This document shows, piece after piece, positions 24,404 to 37,372 of a DNA stretch of 64,000 bases. The translations under genes and the position numbers were made by a program. Under the pieces are notes generated by a model. That model did not search any database. It was not told the DNA's origin and saw only the letters and a program-made list of their open reading frames with translations. Origin of the DNA: Nissolia schottii (taxonomy: Eukaryota > Streptophyta > Magnoliopsida > Fabales > Fabaceae); assembly GCA_003254905.1 (NCBI GenBank), contig QANU01043519.1, positions 71,261-135,260 on the forward strand, written 5' to 3'. Numbering within the stretch: position 1 is the stretch's first letter; each line of letters starts with the position of its first letter.

Positions 24404-24560
24404 TTACTCATTCTCTAACTTAATTTCCTTTTTTCCTAAAAATTGCTCATACAATTTTAAGTTAGGGTGATGGTTAAGTAAAACTGTTCTCAAAGTGTCG
24501 TCTTTAACATTCGAACCTTTGGCATTATAGATTAAGTTTGTCTAACTTTATAGCCCGCTT
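24404..24560 (+). repeat. SINE-like copy 2
   Basis: Diverged direct repeat of 23958-24112: GGGTGATGGTTAAGTAAAAC (box A-like), then CATTCGAACC (box B-like), then a matching tail that ends in GTTTGTCTAACTTTATAGCCC. Confidence 0.4.
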
Positions 24561-24949
24561 TATTGCTTACAAAAGATATTTAGCAAATTGGATACTTTTT
24601 TATTTTTAAATGTGTAGACTCATGAGTAGATCATTTCATGTAAACACATCACATAATTTGGTTGTGTGTTGATTTTTACGGTTGATTACATTTGTCAAGA
24701 TATGAAAATTATGACCGGTAAGCAAGGGACTAATTACATTACAAAAGTCTCTGAGAACATTTTTTTTATAAAAACATGCATTTTAAACTTTAATTAAAAA
24801 CAACTAAACTTCTTTTCTGAATAAGTATAAACAAAAGTCTTTACAGTGAACATAATTATACATGTAAAATGCAGAACCGATCTGAAGATTTTGCTTATAT
24901 ACAATTAGAGCACTTTAGACATTGACTCACTTATAAAATAAGATAAAAT

Positions 24950-26650
24950 CTAACATAATCATATGGATAGCTTCACCTCAATGTGACTGCTTACTCAAGA
25001 ATCATGTTGTCGCTACAGTTGACCATGACCTCCACAAAACCTTGTTTCTACATCTTAACTTGCACTTGGAGGGAGAGTTGAGGGGTGAAAACTCCGAGGA
25101 GATCCTTAGTGAGTGAGCAATCACCCATTGTACCCACGAGACGTTTCGAAACATGGACATGGCTAATGTAATACATATAATAATTATCATGCAAAAATAT
25201 TATAATATCTTAATAATACAATTAATGAAGCTTCCATAAAAACATTAAAACGAATAACATTTGGGGAGGTATCTAGATAGACAAAACTTGAGCAATCCAG
25301 TTTGGATATATATGTTGATGTCCGAGCCACATGATCTTGCCCTAATTATTTCATATGTCTAAAACCTATTCTACATGACAATCATACAAAGTATACTAGG
25401 GTCAACATAAACTATCACTGATTTATAGTTCAATCCTAGATCTCACTCCCATGAAAACAATTTAAATAAAAATAATATAAACTTGATAACTGATAACTAA
25501 AATAATTGACATGATCATATCATACACATGCAACATGATGATCTTTATGCATTTAAAATGACGGTCCCATAGTGGTTCTCAAAAAGTTTTTCATAATTTG
25601 TAAAATTCTTTCATAAATGAATTCAATAAACAAGTTTCTATCGTTCGTAACGGTGAATATGATTTTCATAAATAAATATGATAAAACATGCTTTCAAAAA
25701 AAAAGGTTCCAATAAAACATTGTTATAAAGATATACATATTTTCATAAATCAAGTTTGCATAAAAAAAATTCTATAGAAGCGTTTTCGTAAATATTCTTC
25801 ATAAAACAAATCCTTATTTTTCGTAAATGTCAAACCATTAAACTAAAAGCATGTTTTAAAAAATATGAACATAAATATAATGGCTAAAATAATTCGTGAG
25901 CAACAACCTACTCACTTGTATTGTCATGAGAGTGGTGCTGCAACCTGTGGTGACCTATGAAACTCTGAACGATGTTCCCAGACTGAAACGAAGACATACA
26001 TAGGAATTACTAACACATTAAACTAAAGCAACGACATAACTAGAAGCAAAACAGTGCAACTGGCGCTGCTCCTGAATGCTACAGTGCCCTAACAACACTG
26101 CCACACTGACTCCACGAAATTTTATGCTGGACCCAACTCCATTGCACCCCTGGAGGGCCATTGCGCCACTACGCTAGCACAGCCACTAGCAACCCCTAAC
26201 AACGAAGAAAAAGACAAAGGAGAAGGCTAAGGGACTTACCATTCATGAAGAACATTCAAATGACCATCTACGCAACTAAATCTTCACAAGGATTCACACT
26301 TCGAGTGACTCTCACTTGCACTTGTGGAAAAATAAAAAAATAAAAAAGTATCATTTTTCAATGCTCATGAGGCTAGACTTTATTTATAAGGAAAGACTAA
26401 CACCTCCACACTCGCCCACAACTGATGTGATACTTTTGACTATCAATCAGAGTGCTATGACGCTCTCAAAGTGCAATGATGCTCAAACACGGGAGCTATG
26501 GCACTTCCAGAACGTTATGGCACCCATGTCGGCTATTCCTAGCGCTATGGTGCCCTCCTGGTGCCATGGCACTATTATTGGGATTCAAAAGTTAACTCTT
26601 TTTTTTATTATGAGGGCTCACTATGGGTTGACGTAAACATTTTTTCTTAC
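24950..26650 (-). other. Possible degenerate retrotransposon LTR
   Basis: GC-richer than its surroundings between about 25900 and 26620. On the minus strand it contains repeated GTGCCATAGC / GTGCCATGGCACC phrases, then a TATA-like box (CTTATAAATAAAG near 26378-26390) followed by a pyrimidine-poor leader. That promoter-like arrangement fits a long LTR on the minus strand. I found no matching second LTR, primer site or coding remnant, so the assignment is weak. Confidence 0.25.
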
Positions 26651-28225
26651 ACTTTAAGGTAATTAAATTTAAGAATCATCATATCATTCTTCTATGATTT
26701 TCATATTTGACCCTAATTTTTTAATTTATTGATGAAAATTTACGCATGATTAAGTTATGTGAGGTTTTCTCGCAGAGAGGGTTTATTACTTCATTTCCAT
26801 GTAGGCCCATATACAACTTAGTTTTTTTTTTTTTTTTCTCTATTAGTTATCTCATTTGTTTGACTTGATCTTTGACAGCTTCGACAGTGTGTGAAACATA
26901 AAAGCATAGCATACAATAATTTTATTTGCCATAAATGGCATTATTACCTAGCTACATAAGCTACATAGTAGGATCCTATTTGGAAAGGATCCCGAATGCA
27001 AACACACTTGAAACTAGTACTCTCTCAATACAAAGAAGCAAACAACTCATGCTTCACGCTGTGTTGATTTTGTCTGTGACATTGTGGCGTTTTCCCATCT
27101 TCAATGTATTGAAAGGTGGACTAATTCTCTGTTACAGTGTTATTGATGAGCTGTAAGCCTGTGTTATAAATGTCATTAATTTGGATCTATTATAAGTTGC
27201 AAATTCAAAGTTGTTTTCTACGAGGCTCAATAGCTTTTTGGACTATATACTGACACCAACTTGATTGCTTTAATCAATTTTTAAGTCCAAACTTCAAAGG
27301 ATTTATGTTTATGCAGTATATTTTAGGGTAAATGACTATGCATGTTCGGATAGTCATCAAGAATTTGTTGTGAGATATCTGTCTAATCATAAACTTTTTT
27401 TTTCTTTTTTATTTTTATGGAATACATGATGTGTTGTGAGATATCTAATTGCAACTAAAACCCCTTAACATGATAGAAACATGTATAGGTTGATCAAAAT
27501 GTGGGTTTTAGATTACCTTAGTTATAATCGGAGGTTTGGGAGGTAAGAAACGAATGTGCGGCTGAGTGATTTTTTTTTTTAGTGAATCTTTGTTCCTTAT
27601 GAGAAATAGCGGCAAAGTGTAAGGATTCCAACCCTCAAATAAAAGGCTAGCTAAGAGGTAGGTGAATTAGGGTAAAAGTACATAATAAAGGGTAACGATA
27701 AGCTTTCATAACGAGGTTGGTAAATATCCACCTTCTCGATTTTCTGAGATAGGTTTATCCTGATTAGAACATCCCTTGATACACAATCTACTCAAGGGAG
27801 AGGCATAACTAGAGAGCTTCATTTAGACTCATTGACTCCAAGTTTAGCCTGACCTGCGGTCCTTCAACACATTGGTCCTTCTTGGACCATGTTATTAGTT
27901 TGTAGCCAAACTTAATAGCACACAACCTAGTACAGATCATTTTGTTAGAATTATGTAGTAGCAAGAATTTGCCAAGAATCAAGAAAGGACAATTGGATGA
28001 GTCTGAGATTAAAAATAGCACAAGATCGATCAGAGAAAAAATTTGATTGTCTAATATATCTTTTAAATTGCAGAGCGGTACATGATTTCTACTCATACTT
28101 AAAATTCAAATAAGAGAATTGTTACTCAGCTCGACAACATTTTGTGCAACACTGCACAACAAGTTTTTCAACCAAAGGAACTTAGGTTTTTTACAAAAAT
28201 CAACAAGGAAAACGTTTCCTGATTT
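26651..28225. other. Gene-free interval
   Basis: No gene is supported. Open frames at 26935-27156 (plus) and 27809-28096 (minus) are short and isolated, and I recognise no domain in either. Confidence 0.35.
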
Positions 28226-28762
28226 CACTACTAGAAAAACGTCTTATACTAGCGAATTTTGTTAAATTATTATCGGATTTTTAAGTTGTCGGCGAATTTT
28301 GCATCGGAAAATATATTGGTCATTGGTAATGTATTTGTGTCAGATACGATATTCGACACAAATTATCAGTGGATTTATACATCGATATTGATGGAAATTA
28401 TTGGGTAGTAATAGGTATGAGGAATGCATATTTTTTTAACACTTTATTGGAGGATAAATCCATTAGTATTTGTGGATAGTATAAAATAATATTTCAATTT
28501 GTAATGGACGGATATATCCATCGATAATTGAAATATTATTTGAATATAATATACAATTATTGACTGATTTATCCTCCGACAATCATGTAATATTTTTTTA
28601 AAAGATAAATATTTAAAGTAGCATACTCAAGGGATTGCAACCTAATGAATTATAGTTCATTTACATTAAAAAGTCTCAAACATAGACAAAACTAGATTTA
28701 AAAGTCTTACTAGGTATTTATTTCTTCAACATAATATAGTCAAATACATAATATAGGTTTGC

Positions 28763-31489
28763 CTAATTTGAAAGTTGAAGATTGTCTTCATCTTCTTCAG
28801 ATCGAACTTCATCATTAAATTCTTCTTCTTCAACATCCTCCGTTCCTAGTATGTGTTGTTGGATGAGTAGAAGTTCAATTATGTAATCTCCATCCTCTAT
28901 TTAATTATTATGTAAATTTATTGGTATCTCGCCCTCAACAACTGCCCTAGTTAGGATTGGGCCATCCACTTGAAATGTTTTGTTAGGTTCTTTCTCCTCT
29001 GATTTGTTCTCAACCTTAATGTGACCACCTGACTTACTTTTCATCACAGCCTTCCAATTTGACTGCCTTTGTCCAGGGTAGTGTGTATGTGTATAATATA
29101 CTTGTTTCTTATTTTATGAAATGATGAATGGATCATACCCCTTACACCTTTTCGTAGGATTAATCTCTATGATTTTGGAGAATTGTGTTCAGGTTCCACG
29201 TGGATAACTTAGACCATACTACTCACAATAGAAAAGCACAATCTAGTTTATCCTCCCACTGTGTACATACTCAAATTTAAGAATCTTTTTAAGCACTTCA
29301 TATCAATCATCATTTCTTGCACCATTATCAGAATATCCTCCTTTAACCCAAACACCATATTGTCCATTTTTTGACATCTTGCCCATTCAGAAATCTTTTT
29401 AAGCACTTTGTATCATTCATCATTTCTTGCACCATTATCAAAATATTCTCCCTTAACCCAAACACCATTGTTGTCTATTTTTTGACCTCTTGCTCATTCA
29501 GATGTATGGAACTTGTATCGATTAATATAATAAATGGGTCAACTAATGGCTTTATTCGTTGGTCTCTAAGACAAGATAATAAAGTCAATATTAGTGTTAC
29601 AATGGGTTTTCACCTACACATATAGATTAAAAATTTAATATTAAATTGATGAGAATATAACAAATAAAGGAATATCTTTATCGCCATATTACTATTGAAT
29701 AAATACATGATTTCTGAACCATGCAGGAAATAATTGATCAGAATGTTGATCACCATATTCTAGTTGGTACTTCCTGTAAAAATTGCATAAAAATTAATAA
29801 ATATTTGATTTGATTAAATAGAAATACAAATTGGGCATGAGAGGAAAATGATAGAATACTCACTCATATAATGTATGCACTTCATTACAATTTAGCAAAA
29901 CAATCAAATGAGCTGCCAGTTTTTCTTATTTGGTCAACCAATGATCTTTAGATTTTTCAGCCGCACAACCAGGTTAGTTGAAGAAGGGAAAAGGTGGACT
30001 TACTCGAGCTTTCACCTTCGTCGCTGTTTTGTCCCGCTCTAGTTCTCATGTAGTCGACATTGTCATCAAAGTGATATGAACAAAACTAAGACGTCTCATT
30101 TGACAAGAATGTCCCACATATTGAACCTTCCACCTAAGCTCTATTTTTTTTACAATTCTTTTAAACACGCTTATGCTCCTTTAGAACGGATACATCCACC
30201 CATATTGAACTGGACCATACATCTGGGCTTCATATGCTAAGTGAATAGGAAAATGCTCCATTGATCAAAAAAATGCAGGAGGAAAGTTTCACTCTAGTGT
30301 ACATAGAATAATCGAAATGTTCTTTTCCATCAACAATAGGTCTTGAAACTTAAGGGTGGATGAACATAGGTATTTAAAATACTAACTTAATTTGGTTAAC
30401 GACATCAAGACATTTTTTGGTAGGTATTTAAATACAATTGGGAGTAAACACTGCATGAAAACATGACAGTCGTGGCTTTTCTTGCCACACAGTTTCCCTT
30501 AGGCAATATTTACACATCTTCCTAAGTTGGAAGCATAACCGTCTAGCATTCTCAACTCATGTTGCCACTGTAACAGATTTTGTATTTGTCGTTTTGTCCA
30601 ATGTGTAGCATGCCTTGGGCTTAATCTAATGACCATCTGTAAGAGGATTTAAGCATAACTAAGGACATTTATTGTAGAGTGTCAAGTCTAACTGTGCGTT
30701 GTAATTGTTTTTGGTTCAATCAGTGTCCATAATAGTATGCATTATGTTATCAAACACATTTTCTCAGTATGCATCACATCTAAACAATGAAGAATCAAAT
30801 TATCTTTTCAATATGGCAACTCCCAAAATATATTATGCTTGGTCCAATGATGTTTTACCCCATAACATAGAAATTTATGACTTTTCCCTTTTTCAGTTAT
30901 TTTTTTATAACCGCTTAACCCTCCTCCAAATCCTTTGCCCACTTAGTCTCTCTGGAGACTCACCATCCTTTAGTTTGTTCACCGTCAAATCGTACTTGTT
31001 GCACCTAAATTGATGTTCAAGGTCTAGGAACACTCTTTGACAATCAAACCACAAGGCTTTTCCCCCATTCTCTAAGGTGAATGCTTTAGTATCTTCCATA
31101 AAAATTGGGCATGCCAATTTTCCCTATGTCATCCACCCACATAACATCCCATAAGCGGGAAAGTTGTTGATAGTCCACATTAGTGTTGTTCTCAACATGA
31201 ATTCTATTTCACCAAAACATCATAAGTGAGGACACCTAGATTCCACAACTCTTTGAGTTCATCGATCAAAGGTTAAAGGAAAACATCAATCTTTGCTTTA
31301 GGATTAGTCGTACCAAGGATTACACAAGACAAAAAATAGATAAGGGTCTTTTATACACATCTTAGGGGGAAAGTCATCCACGCTTGTAATATACACTGGT
31401 TCAACCCCACCCCAATTTAAGTGGACTTTGTCATACATCCATAACTGATTTGTAGGAAACATGATTATAGAATGCAACCACAATACCAA
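28763..31489 (-). pseudogene. TNP2-like CACTA transposase pseudogene
   Basis: Recognisable blocks appear in the expected order on the minus strand. FPPKMCIKDPYLF is near 31360. A KIDV / PLIDELKELWNLGV / TYDV block lies at 31200-31290. ACPIFMEDTKAFTLENGGKA, FDCQRVFLDLEHQFR and ERLSGQRIWRRV fall within 31117-30905. A DUF4218-type block DCHVFMQCLLPIVFKYLPKN is near 30440-30480. GWMYPF- and RVEGSICGTFLSNE-like phrases follow at 30090-30220. An acidic C-terminal tail (DVEEEEFNDEV, SEEDEDNLQLSN) ends at TAG, 28763. The blocks lie in different frames and are separated by stops. The N-terminal part beyond 31.5 kb is missing. In active elements TNP2 binds the sub-terminal repeats and cuts the ends; here it is dead. 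Confidence 0.8.
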
Positions 31490-31849
31490 CGTTCAAATTA
31501 CATTAAAAAAAACATACATAAATCACACAAATTTCATACAAAAAGTTTCCTCCACACACAAATAGACACACACACACTAACACTTACACCCATACACACA
31601 GTTTAAATAATAATTCAAGTCACAATAATAAACAAAATCAATTACCACACACATAACATATTATCAATGACCTAGCTCAACATGAATTTTACGTGATAAT
31701 TATAAAGTACCAACAACGTCAAGTCATCTAACCTATAGTCATTACCAAGGAAAAACAAAAAACAAAAACCCTAAAAGTGGATAGGAGACAACATGGCTTA
31801 GTGATAGTGTTGAGGAGTTTCCCTTGGAGGTGTTTCTTGCAGGGAGGAT

Positions 31850-32200
31850 GACGGAAATGGTGGTCAACTCCTACAGGTGGAAATGACATTCGATCGTTCT
31901 GGAGGCTACAAGCACGTAGGTAAAGGAGTGCAGCGGTGGCGTTGGTGAGGCAGAGCGAGAACGATGTCGGTGAGGGAGGGTGGTGATAGCATCGAGGAGG
32001 GACAGTGGAGATGTCAACTTCTGCAGGTGGCAGCAGCGTCCGATAATTGTAGAAGCTACAAGTTTGTCAATGAGGGAAGGCATCGTTAGTGAGGCAAGGA
32101 GAGGGCGACGCCAGTGAGGGGGGCGCCGGAGGCATTGAGGAAGGAAGGCAGAAATGGTGTCAACTCTTGCAGGTGGCAAGGACGGAGTGAGAAGCGTTAG
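31850..32200. repeat. Tandem repeat of about 145-150 bp in the CACTA element
   Basis: Three successive copies of TCAACT[C/T]CT[A/T/G]CAGGTGG followed by a GAGGCTACAAG[C/T] block start near 31863, 32013 and 32160. The block is GC-rich and purine-biased. It lies upstream of the transposase on its coding strand, so it may be part of the element's promoter or leader region. The open frame across it is a by-product of composition. Confidence 0.55.
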
Positions 32201-32600
32201 GGAGGAATAGAGGAGGCGGCAGGGTCATCAAACAATGGTGGCACCGGTGAGGTTAGAGAGAAGGAGAAGAGTTGGGTCAGAGAGAAAGAGGAAAAAAGAA
32301 GGGAACATATGAGGGGTGTACTAGTGCATCATTTTCTAACGGATAAATTTGTTGTAAAAACTATTTGTCACAAAGGTATTTAAGTAAAACGACACATTTT
32401 GTTTAGGTAGGAGTTTTCATGCCCATTTCAAAATTCATTATCGATGAATTTTTTTCACCGATAAAGTTGAAAATTGAAACGTCAATTTTAGTTACTGGTG
32501 GATATATCCACCGATAATTATCCTAAACCCTTAGCCTTAAACCTTAAACAAGTGATATCAATTTAATCCTAAATCAATTACATGCATTTACGAGGTCCCA

Positions 32601-34386
32601 CAAATTATTCACACAAATTTTTTTGTCGTTTTCTCTTCTGTGTCTTGAGACGGATCTATATATCTACACATCATCAATAAGACATATAATCAACACAAAG
32701 TAAACCCTCATACCTCCAATTACTTCTCTCGAGAAAAAAATTAAGATGACTATGTCACTTTGATATACATGCCTTATAACTAGCTAGCTAGTTGTTGAAA
32801 TTTCTCCTCGACGTTTCAGCAATTGTATGATTATCACTTGGTAATCATGGAAGCTGAATGCCTATTTTGTTACCTGTATATATGGCGGATCAGTTGGGTC
32901 AGGTTGGGTTGGATCAGCGGGTTAGCGGGTCAGACCCAACCCATGTTCATCCCTAAATTTCACAATGTCACCAAAGTATATACCATTTAGTTGCATTTTA
33001 ATTCCTTGTATTTATATATATGGAGTAGTTTGTCTCCTTCGGCAGAGTGGTCCAGCCCAAGATACTGGTCAGAACTCACCTTGCACAAGATCTTGAACTT
33101 GAACTTGCTATTGTTATTTTATTTTTTATTTTAATTAAAGGACATAATGTCCTTGACCTATATGCGCTCCAATTCATCTTTTGTCCATGCATTCCTGGCT
33201 GTCCTAACAGACTTTTTTTTTCTAATGTTTCAACTAATTAACTTTTCTAGTACCAATGACTTTGATTTCCATGGCATGAGATTGATGAGGTCAATCACAC
33301 AAACCTTATTTTAAGAGCTAGGTCATCAACATGACAGCTTAGATAGATACTAACCTGGATCTTCTCATGTTAAAGTACAAAGTATAATGCTGAAGAAAAT
33401 TTTAGTGTATGTAATGATTAAGGAAAAAACTAATGGTGTTAAACTTTGCAAATCTCTGCATTATCTCGAGTTAATTGTATCTTAGAATAAATGAAATGGT
33501 CAATTATTTTATTAATGAACATTCGATGCATGTAACTTTTTTTAAGGGTTTTGCTAACCAATGTTACAAGGGCATTAGTTAAAAAAGTTAAAATAGTAAG
33601 TTTTGAGCTTCTAAAATATTCAATGTCATTAAAAACATACAACTTTTACTTTTTTTTCAATGCAAAGTTTCTATTTTTTGCTTTTTCAATAAGTGTCATT
33701 AGTAAAATCCTTTTTTTAATTGCTCAAGAGGTGTTTATGTTAGTCTCCTTCAAAGTTTGGTGATCACTGAATTTAATATATCTCTCTCAATAGAGTATTT
33801 TTCATAACACAGCATCTGCAATCAAATCACTGATCAAATGTTTAAGAGACTCAATCATCTACCAATTATATGAGACTTTGTTAATCACATAGTTTACTAT
33901 ATGTATGTAAATTAATATATAGATTAATTTAAATAAATCATATGATATATGAGACTTTTTGTGACAGTGAATATGTAAGTAAATCACTTTTATTAATGTA
34001 ATATTACTCATTATTGAATTTATGTTTAAAATACTTTTAATCAAGAGTAAATCAAAATTAAATTCATATCTATATTGCATTTAAGAATAGGTGGTTTCTC
34101 AAGGTTGATGCATATAATCGATTTCTCTAAATCTTGGGAACATTTTTCTTATTCAAAATCAGTGAGGGCGTTGTGCTAATTAGGCAGATACTAGTGGGTG
34201 GGTAGCTAGCTAATCCTGTTCAAAGGATTGATTAAAATTTTAATTAAGCTGACACCGATAACCCACTTTGTGATAATAAAACAACGAAGCCCCATTTAAT
34301 CAGACCAATTGTTGATGTTCCTTTTCTGTTCCTCATTTTTGTTTACATTAAATTTGATGTCACCATATAGTCAACCAACTTTTTAT
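32601..34386. other. Gene-free interval
   Basis: No gene is supported. A GGGTCAGGTTGGGTTGGATC block near 32895 resembles small hAT element ends. A GGCAGAGTGGTCCAGCCC phrase near 33043 looks like the start of a tRNA but does not continue into one. The rest is AT-rich. Confidence 0.4.
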
Positions 34387-35242
34387 ACGTAAAAGGATCT
34401 GTATTTCTCTCTTCTATTAATTATATTTCACTCCGTTCCTTCTCTTTCCAATTTCTCACGGTATATCTTTCTTTTCTCTCTCCAATCCCGTTTCTTTTCC
34501 CTCAACTGCGCACCACGTCGCCTCATTTCCCTCTCTCTTTATTTACACATCCCTCACGTCGCCTCCTCAAGTATGCCGTTACACCACCATCGATAGCTTT
34601 CAAATCCACTCTCCTCCTCCATCAAGTCCTTCAATCAGCGTCCCAAACAGCGTTCAAATCCTCCATCACGTACGCTCACATCGTCTCTCCTAAACATCCT
34701 TCAACTACCGCCCCAAATGACATTCACAACGTCTCTCCCTCTCGTCGTCTCTTTTCCTCAACACGTCCTCTGTCATTCTCATCACTATATGCCTCAGATC
34801 AAATTTCGTTTATCATCTCTCTATCCCGCAGATCATTTTTTGTATTGGAGTTTATTCAATTTTATTAGGTAAGTTTGTTCACTACAGTTGTACAGATTTG
34901 TTCATTTTTTGTATTGAGGTTTGTTCATTCTTATTAGGTAAGTTTGTTCATTATAATTAATAAAGCTTGGTCGTTTTATATGAACAAGTTTATTCATTTT
35001 TTGTGTGGGGGTTTGTTTAGTCTTATTAAGTAGGTTTGTTCACTACAGTTAATAAGGTTTGTTCGTTTTATATGAACAGGTTTGGACGTGAGGGAAGATT
35101 GGGAGCGGCGGTTGAAGGACGTGAGGAAAGAAGGAAATGAGATTGGAGAGAGAAAAGAAAGAGAGAGGGTGTGAGAAATTGGAGAGAAAAATATAAATTA
35201 AAATATATTTAATAGAAAAGAGAAATACAAATCTTTGTACGC
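34387..35242. mobile_element. Non-autonomous element with long terminal inverted repeats
   Basis: The left 170 bp (from ACGTAAAAGGATCTGTATTT) and the right 155 bp (to GAAATACAAATCTTTGTACGC) are inverted copies. Both contain, in mirror order, a GTATTTCTC block, a CCAATTTCTCAC block, a CTTTCTTTTCTCTCTCCAAT block and pyrimidine-rich CCCTCA. Arms this long are typical of Mutator-like or fold-back elements. No transposase is present. No flanking target duplication could be confirmed by eye. Confidence 0.6.
34855..35085 (+). repeat. Internal tandem repeat of about 85-90 bp (TTTGTTCA motif)
   Basis: Repeated phrases (GGTAAGTTTGTTCACTACAG, TTTTTTGTATTGAGGTTTGT, TATATGAACAGGTTT) cycle about two and a half times inside the inverted-repeat element. 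The TTTGTTCATT motif recurs at least eight times. Confidence 0.6.
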
Positions 35243-37128
35243 AGGAATTTGGAAAAAATTGGTTTATTTGTGGGACATGGTGTATTAAAAATTTTGATGG
35301 CTACTCGTTGGTACAATTTTAGATGTACATGTAGCACTACACTTTTTTTATTAACAAAAATTGTAAAAAATATTACTTTCACAATCTCAAAAGATGGAAC
35401 ATTAATAGTCACTCTCCTTTTTAATAAAGGCATTTTTCATAAATTAAACTTACCTCTTTATCCTTACTAAAGACTAAGTTGCTTACCGTTTATCCAAATA
35501 ACTTCTCAGTTCTTTTAGCTTCTTTAATTGTTTGGAAGCTGACAAACCCAAATACTATATATACATAGAGATAAGTTTATACTAACTACTAATGTTTAAG
35601 GTTTTTAATTGAAAAATTGTTATTATTTTATTTTCTTTACATTTTAAATGTACGAAATACATTTACAACTTAGAAGTCTGAAAACTTTCCTTTTTGATTC
35701 TATCATTCAGTCTACAGCAGCCCTATGTCAGCTAGGACGATGACACTTATATAAGGGTAATGTTATATTTATACATAAGAAACTGACATCAAAAGGAGGT
35801 ACCATAAAATGAGAAAGAAAAAAAAGTACTGATTTGTGTTACATGAAATAAAATCTTTCTATCTCATTTATGTGGCTCCTTATTTGTCTCACTAATAAAA
35901 ATGTGCAATACTATTAATAGTTTAAAATGATTTGACAAAAATTAAAATTTATGAATAAAATAATGTGAGTTATCAACCTATAATTAGAGGAGACCTAAAA
36001 TGAGATAAAAAAAATTGAGATACGAGATTCCGGTATGTTTTATTACCACAAAAAAAAAAATATTGGTTTGTGCTACAAATAACAAATTTTAAAAAAAAGT
36101 GTAAGTGAGTTTGACATCAATCATTTTATTAACGTAGAATATGTTGTTAAACTCTTTTAACATTTATAAAGAGTTTTACAAATTATTTAGTACCATGATC
36201 TTTATAATGATAACAAAAATCGAATTGATAAGAAATTTGAAGGATACCTGCATTCAACCAGGGTTGAGAAGAAACCTCCTTGTCCTTGACATAAGCCAAG
36301 AGTAGGTACTAATCAGCGTGTATCATTTTATTTGTATGAATTATTATTATTTCTCACTTTAACTAAACTTTTAATGTTATAATTAGAGTTGTCCACATTA
36401 ACCAATATAGAATATACATTGTCCAATAATTCACCTTCCTATGCTTAAATTGTTGCCTTTTATCTTAGTCTTAGAATCATCATATAATGAAATGCAATTT
36501 TAATGTCTGTGTGACATTAATTTTAGCCCAAGAAAATGAGGTACGGACCATTGAAGATTAAAAGAATGAAAGTATAAAACTATAGTGACTCGCCTCATAG
36601 GACACTGCAGACACTATCTCACACGATTCTCTCTTATCCCATCCCACTATTAAAAGCATAACAAAAAATTAAAAAATAAAAATAGAAAGACTAAACAATT
36701 AACATCATGCTCTCAAGAAATAGTTAGAAGAGGGCATGCTATGCTAATAGGGATTACTAGACATCATATGGTTGGTATTATTAATTCAATATATAATGAT
36801 TAGACTCTTCAAAAATTACGAAACATCAAATAAAATAAGGAAATTGTCCTAATTTAATTAGAAATTTTAAATTTATACTTTAAACATGTTGCTGCGTTAA
36901 AACTCAAAAAAGAGGATATTGACTGTCATAATAATTCTACTCGATTCAACCACTATTGTCTCTAATATGATAATACTTGTGATTTTGAAGAAATTTTTTT
37001 TAAAAATTTACTAAAACTACATTAACTGAAATGATTTTACAAGCTTCGCTCGATATCTTGATTTTACATTGAATCACTAATAAAAAAAATTTTAAAAAAA
37101 GGAAGAAGAAAATTAAAGAACATGAAAA
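35243..37128. other. Gene-free interval downstream of the SDR gene
   Basis: No gene is supported. The stretch is AT-rich with short A- and T-runs. The overlapping open frames at 35209-35470 on opposite strands have no domain. The 3' UTR and polyadenylation site of the SDR gene must lie between about 36.8 and 37.13 kb; I could not choose among several AATAAA-like candidates. Confidence 0.4.
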
Positions 37129-37340
37129 TTACAAGCCAATACAATTTCTTGAGGTGGTGACACCACCATCCACAACAAGATTATGGCCACTAACATACTT
37201 TGATTCATCACTAGCAAGATAAAGTGCTGCCTCAGCAACATCCTTAGGCCTCAAAGTTGTTCCTCTCAAATTAGCCAACCCTCTCACAAACCCTTCCATC
37301 TTCTCCACTTCATCATGTGAAGGCAATCCAAAATTGATGC

Positions 37341-37372
<32 letters not shown>

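Larger units (their letters stand above)
28226..32600 (-). mobile_element. Decayed CACTA (En/Spm) transposon
   Basis: The left terminus CACTACTAGAAAAACGTC is present at 28226. Sub-terminal motifs of the form GATATATCCA[C/T]CGATAATT occur near 28505 and again near 32505, marking both sides of the element. Between them lies a minus-strand TNP2-type transposase remnant (28763-31489) and, upstream of it on that strand, a GC-richer tandem-repeat block (31850-32200). The right-hand CACTA terminus was not found; the element seems truncated near 32.6 kb. Frameshifts and stops in the transposase make it immobile on its own. Confidence 0.75.

Noticed and set aside
24119-24406. 3-bp target duplication of the small CACTA-like element
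   Set aside because: The flanking triplets ATT and TTA do not match, so only the inverted ends are claimed.
31871-32179. Arginine/proline-rich open frame of 102 codons, minus strand
   Set aside because: It lies over the GC-rich tandem repeat of the CACTA element; the frame follows from composition and repeat structure.
32524-32550. Telomere-like CCTAAACCCTTAGCC stretch
   Set aside because: Only a few imperfect units, inside the CACTA remnant; not an interstitial telomere array.
33040-33110. tRNA-like start GGCAGAGTGGTCCAGCCC
   Set aside because: No matching T-arm or acceptor stem follows; cannot fold as a tRNA.
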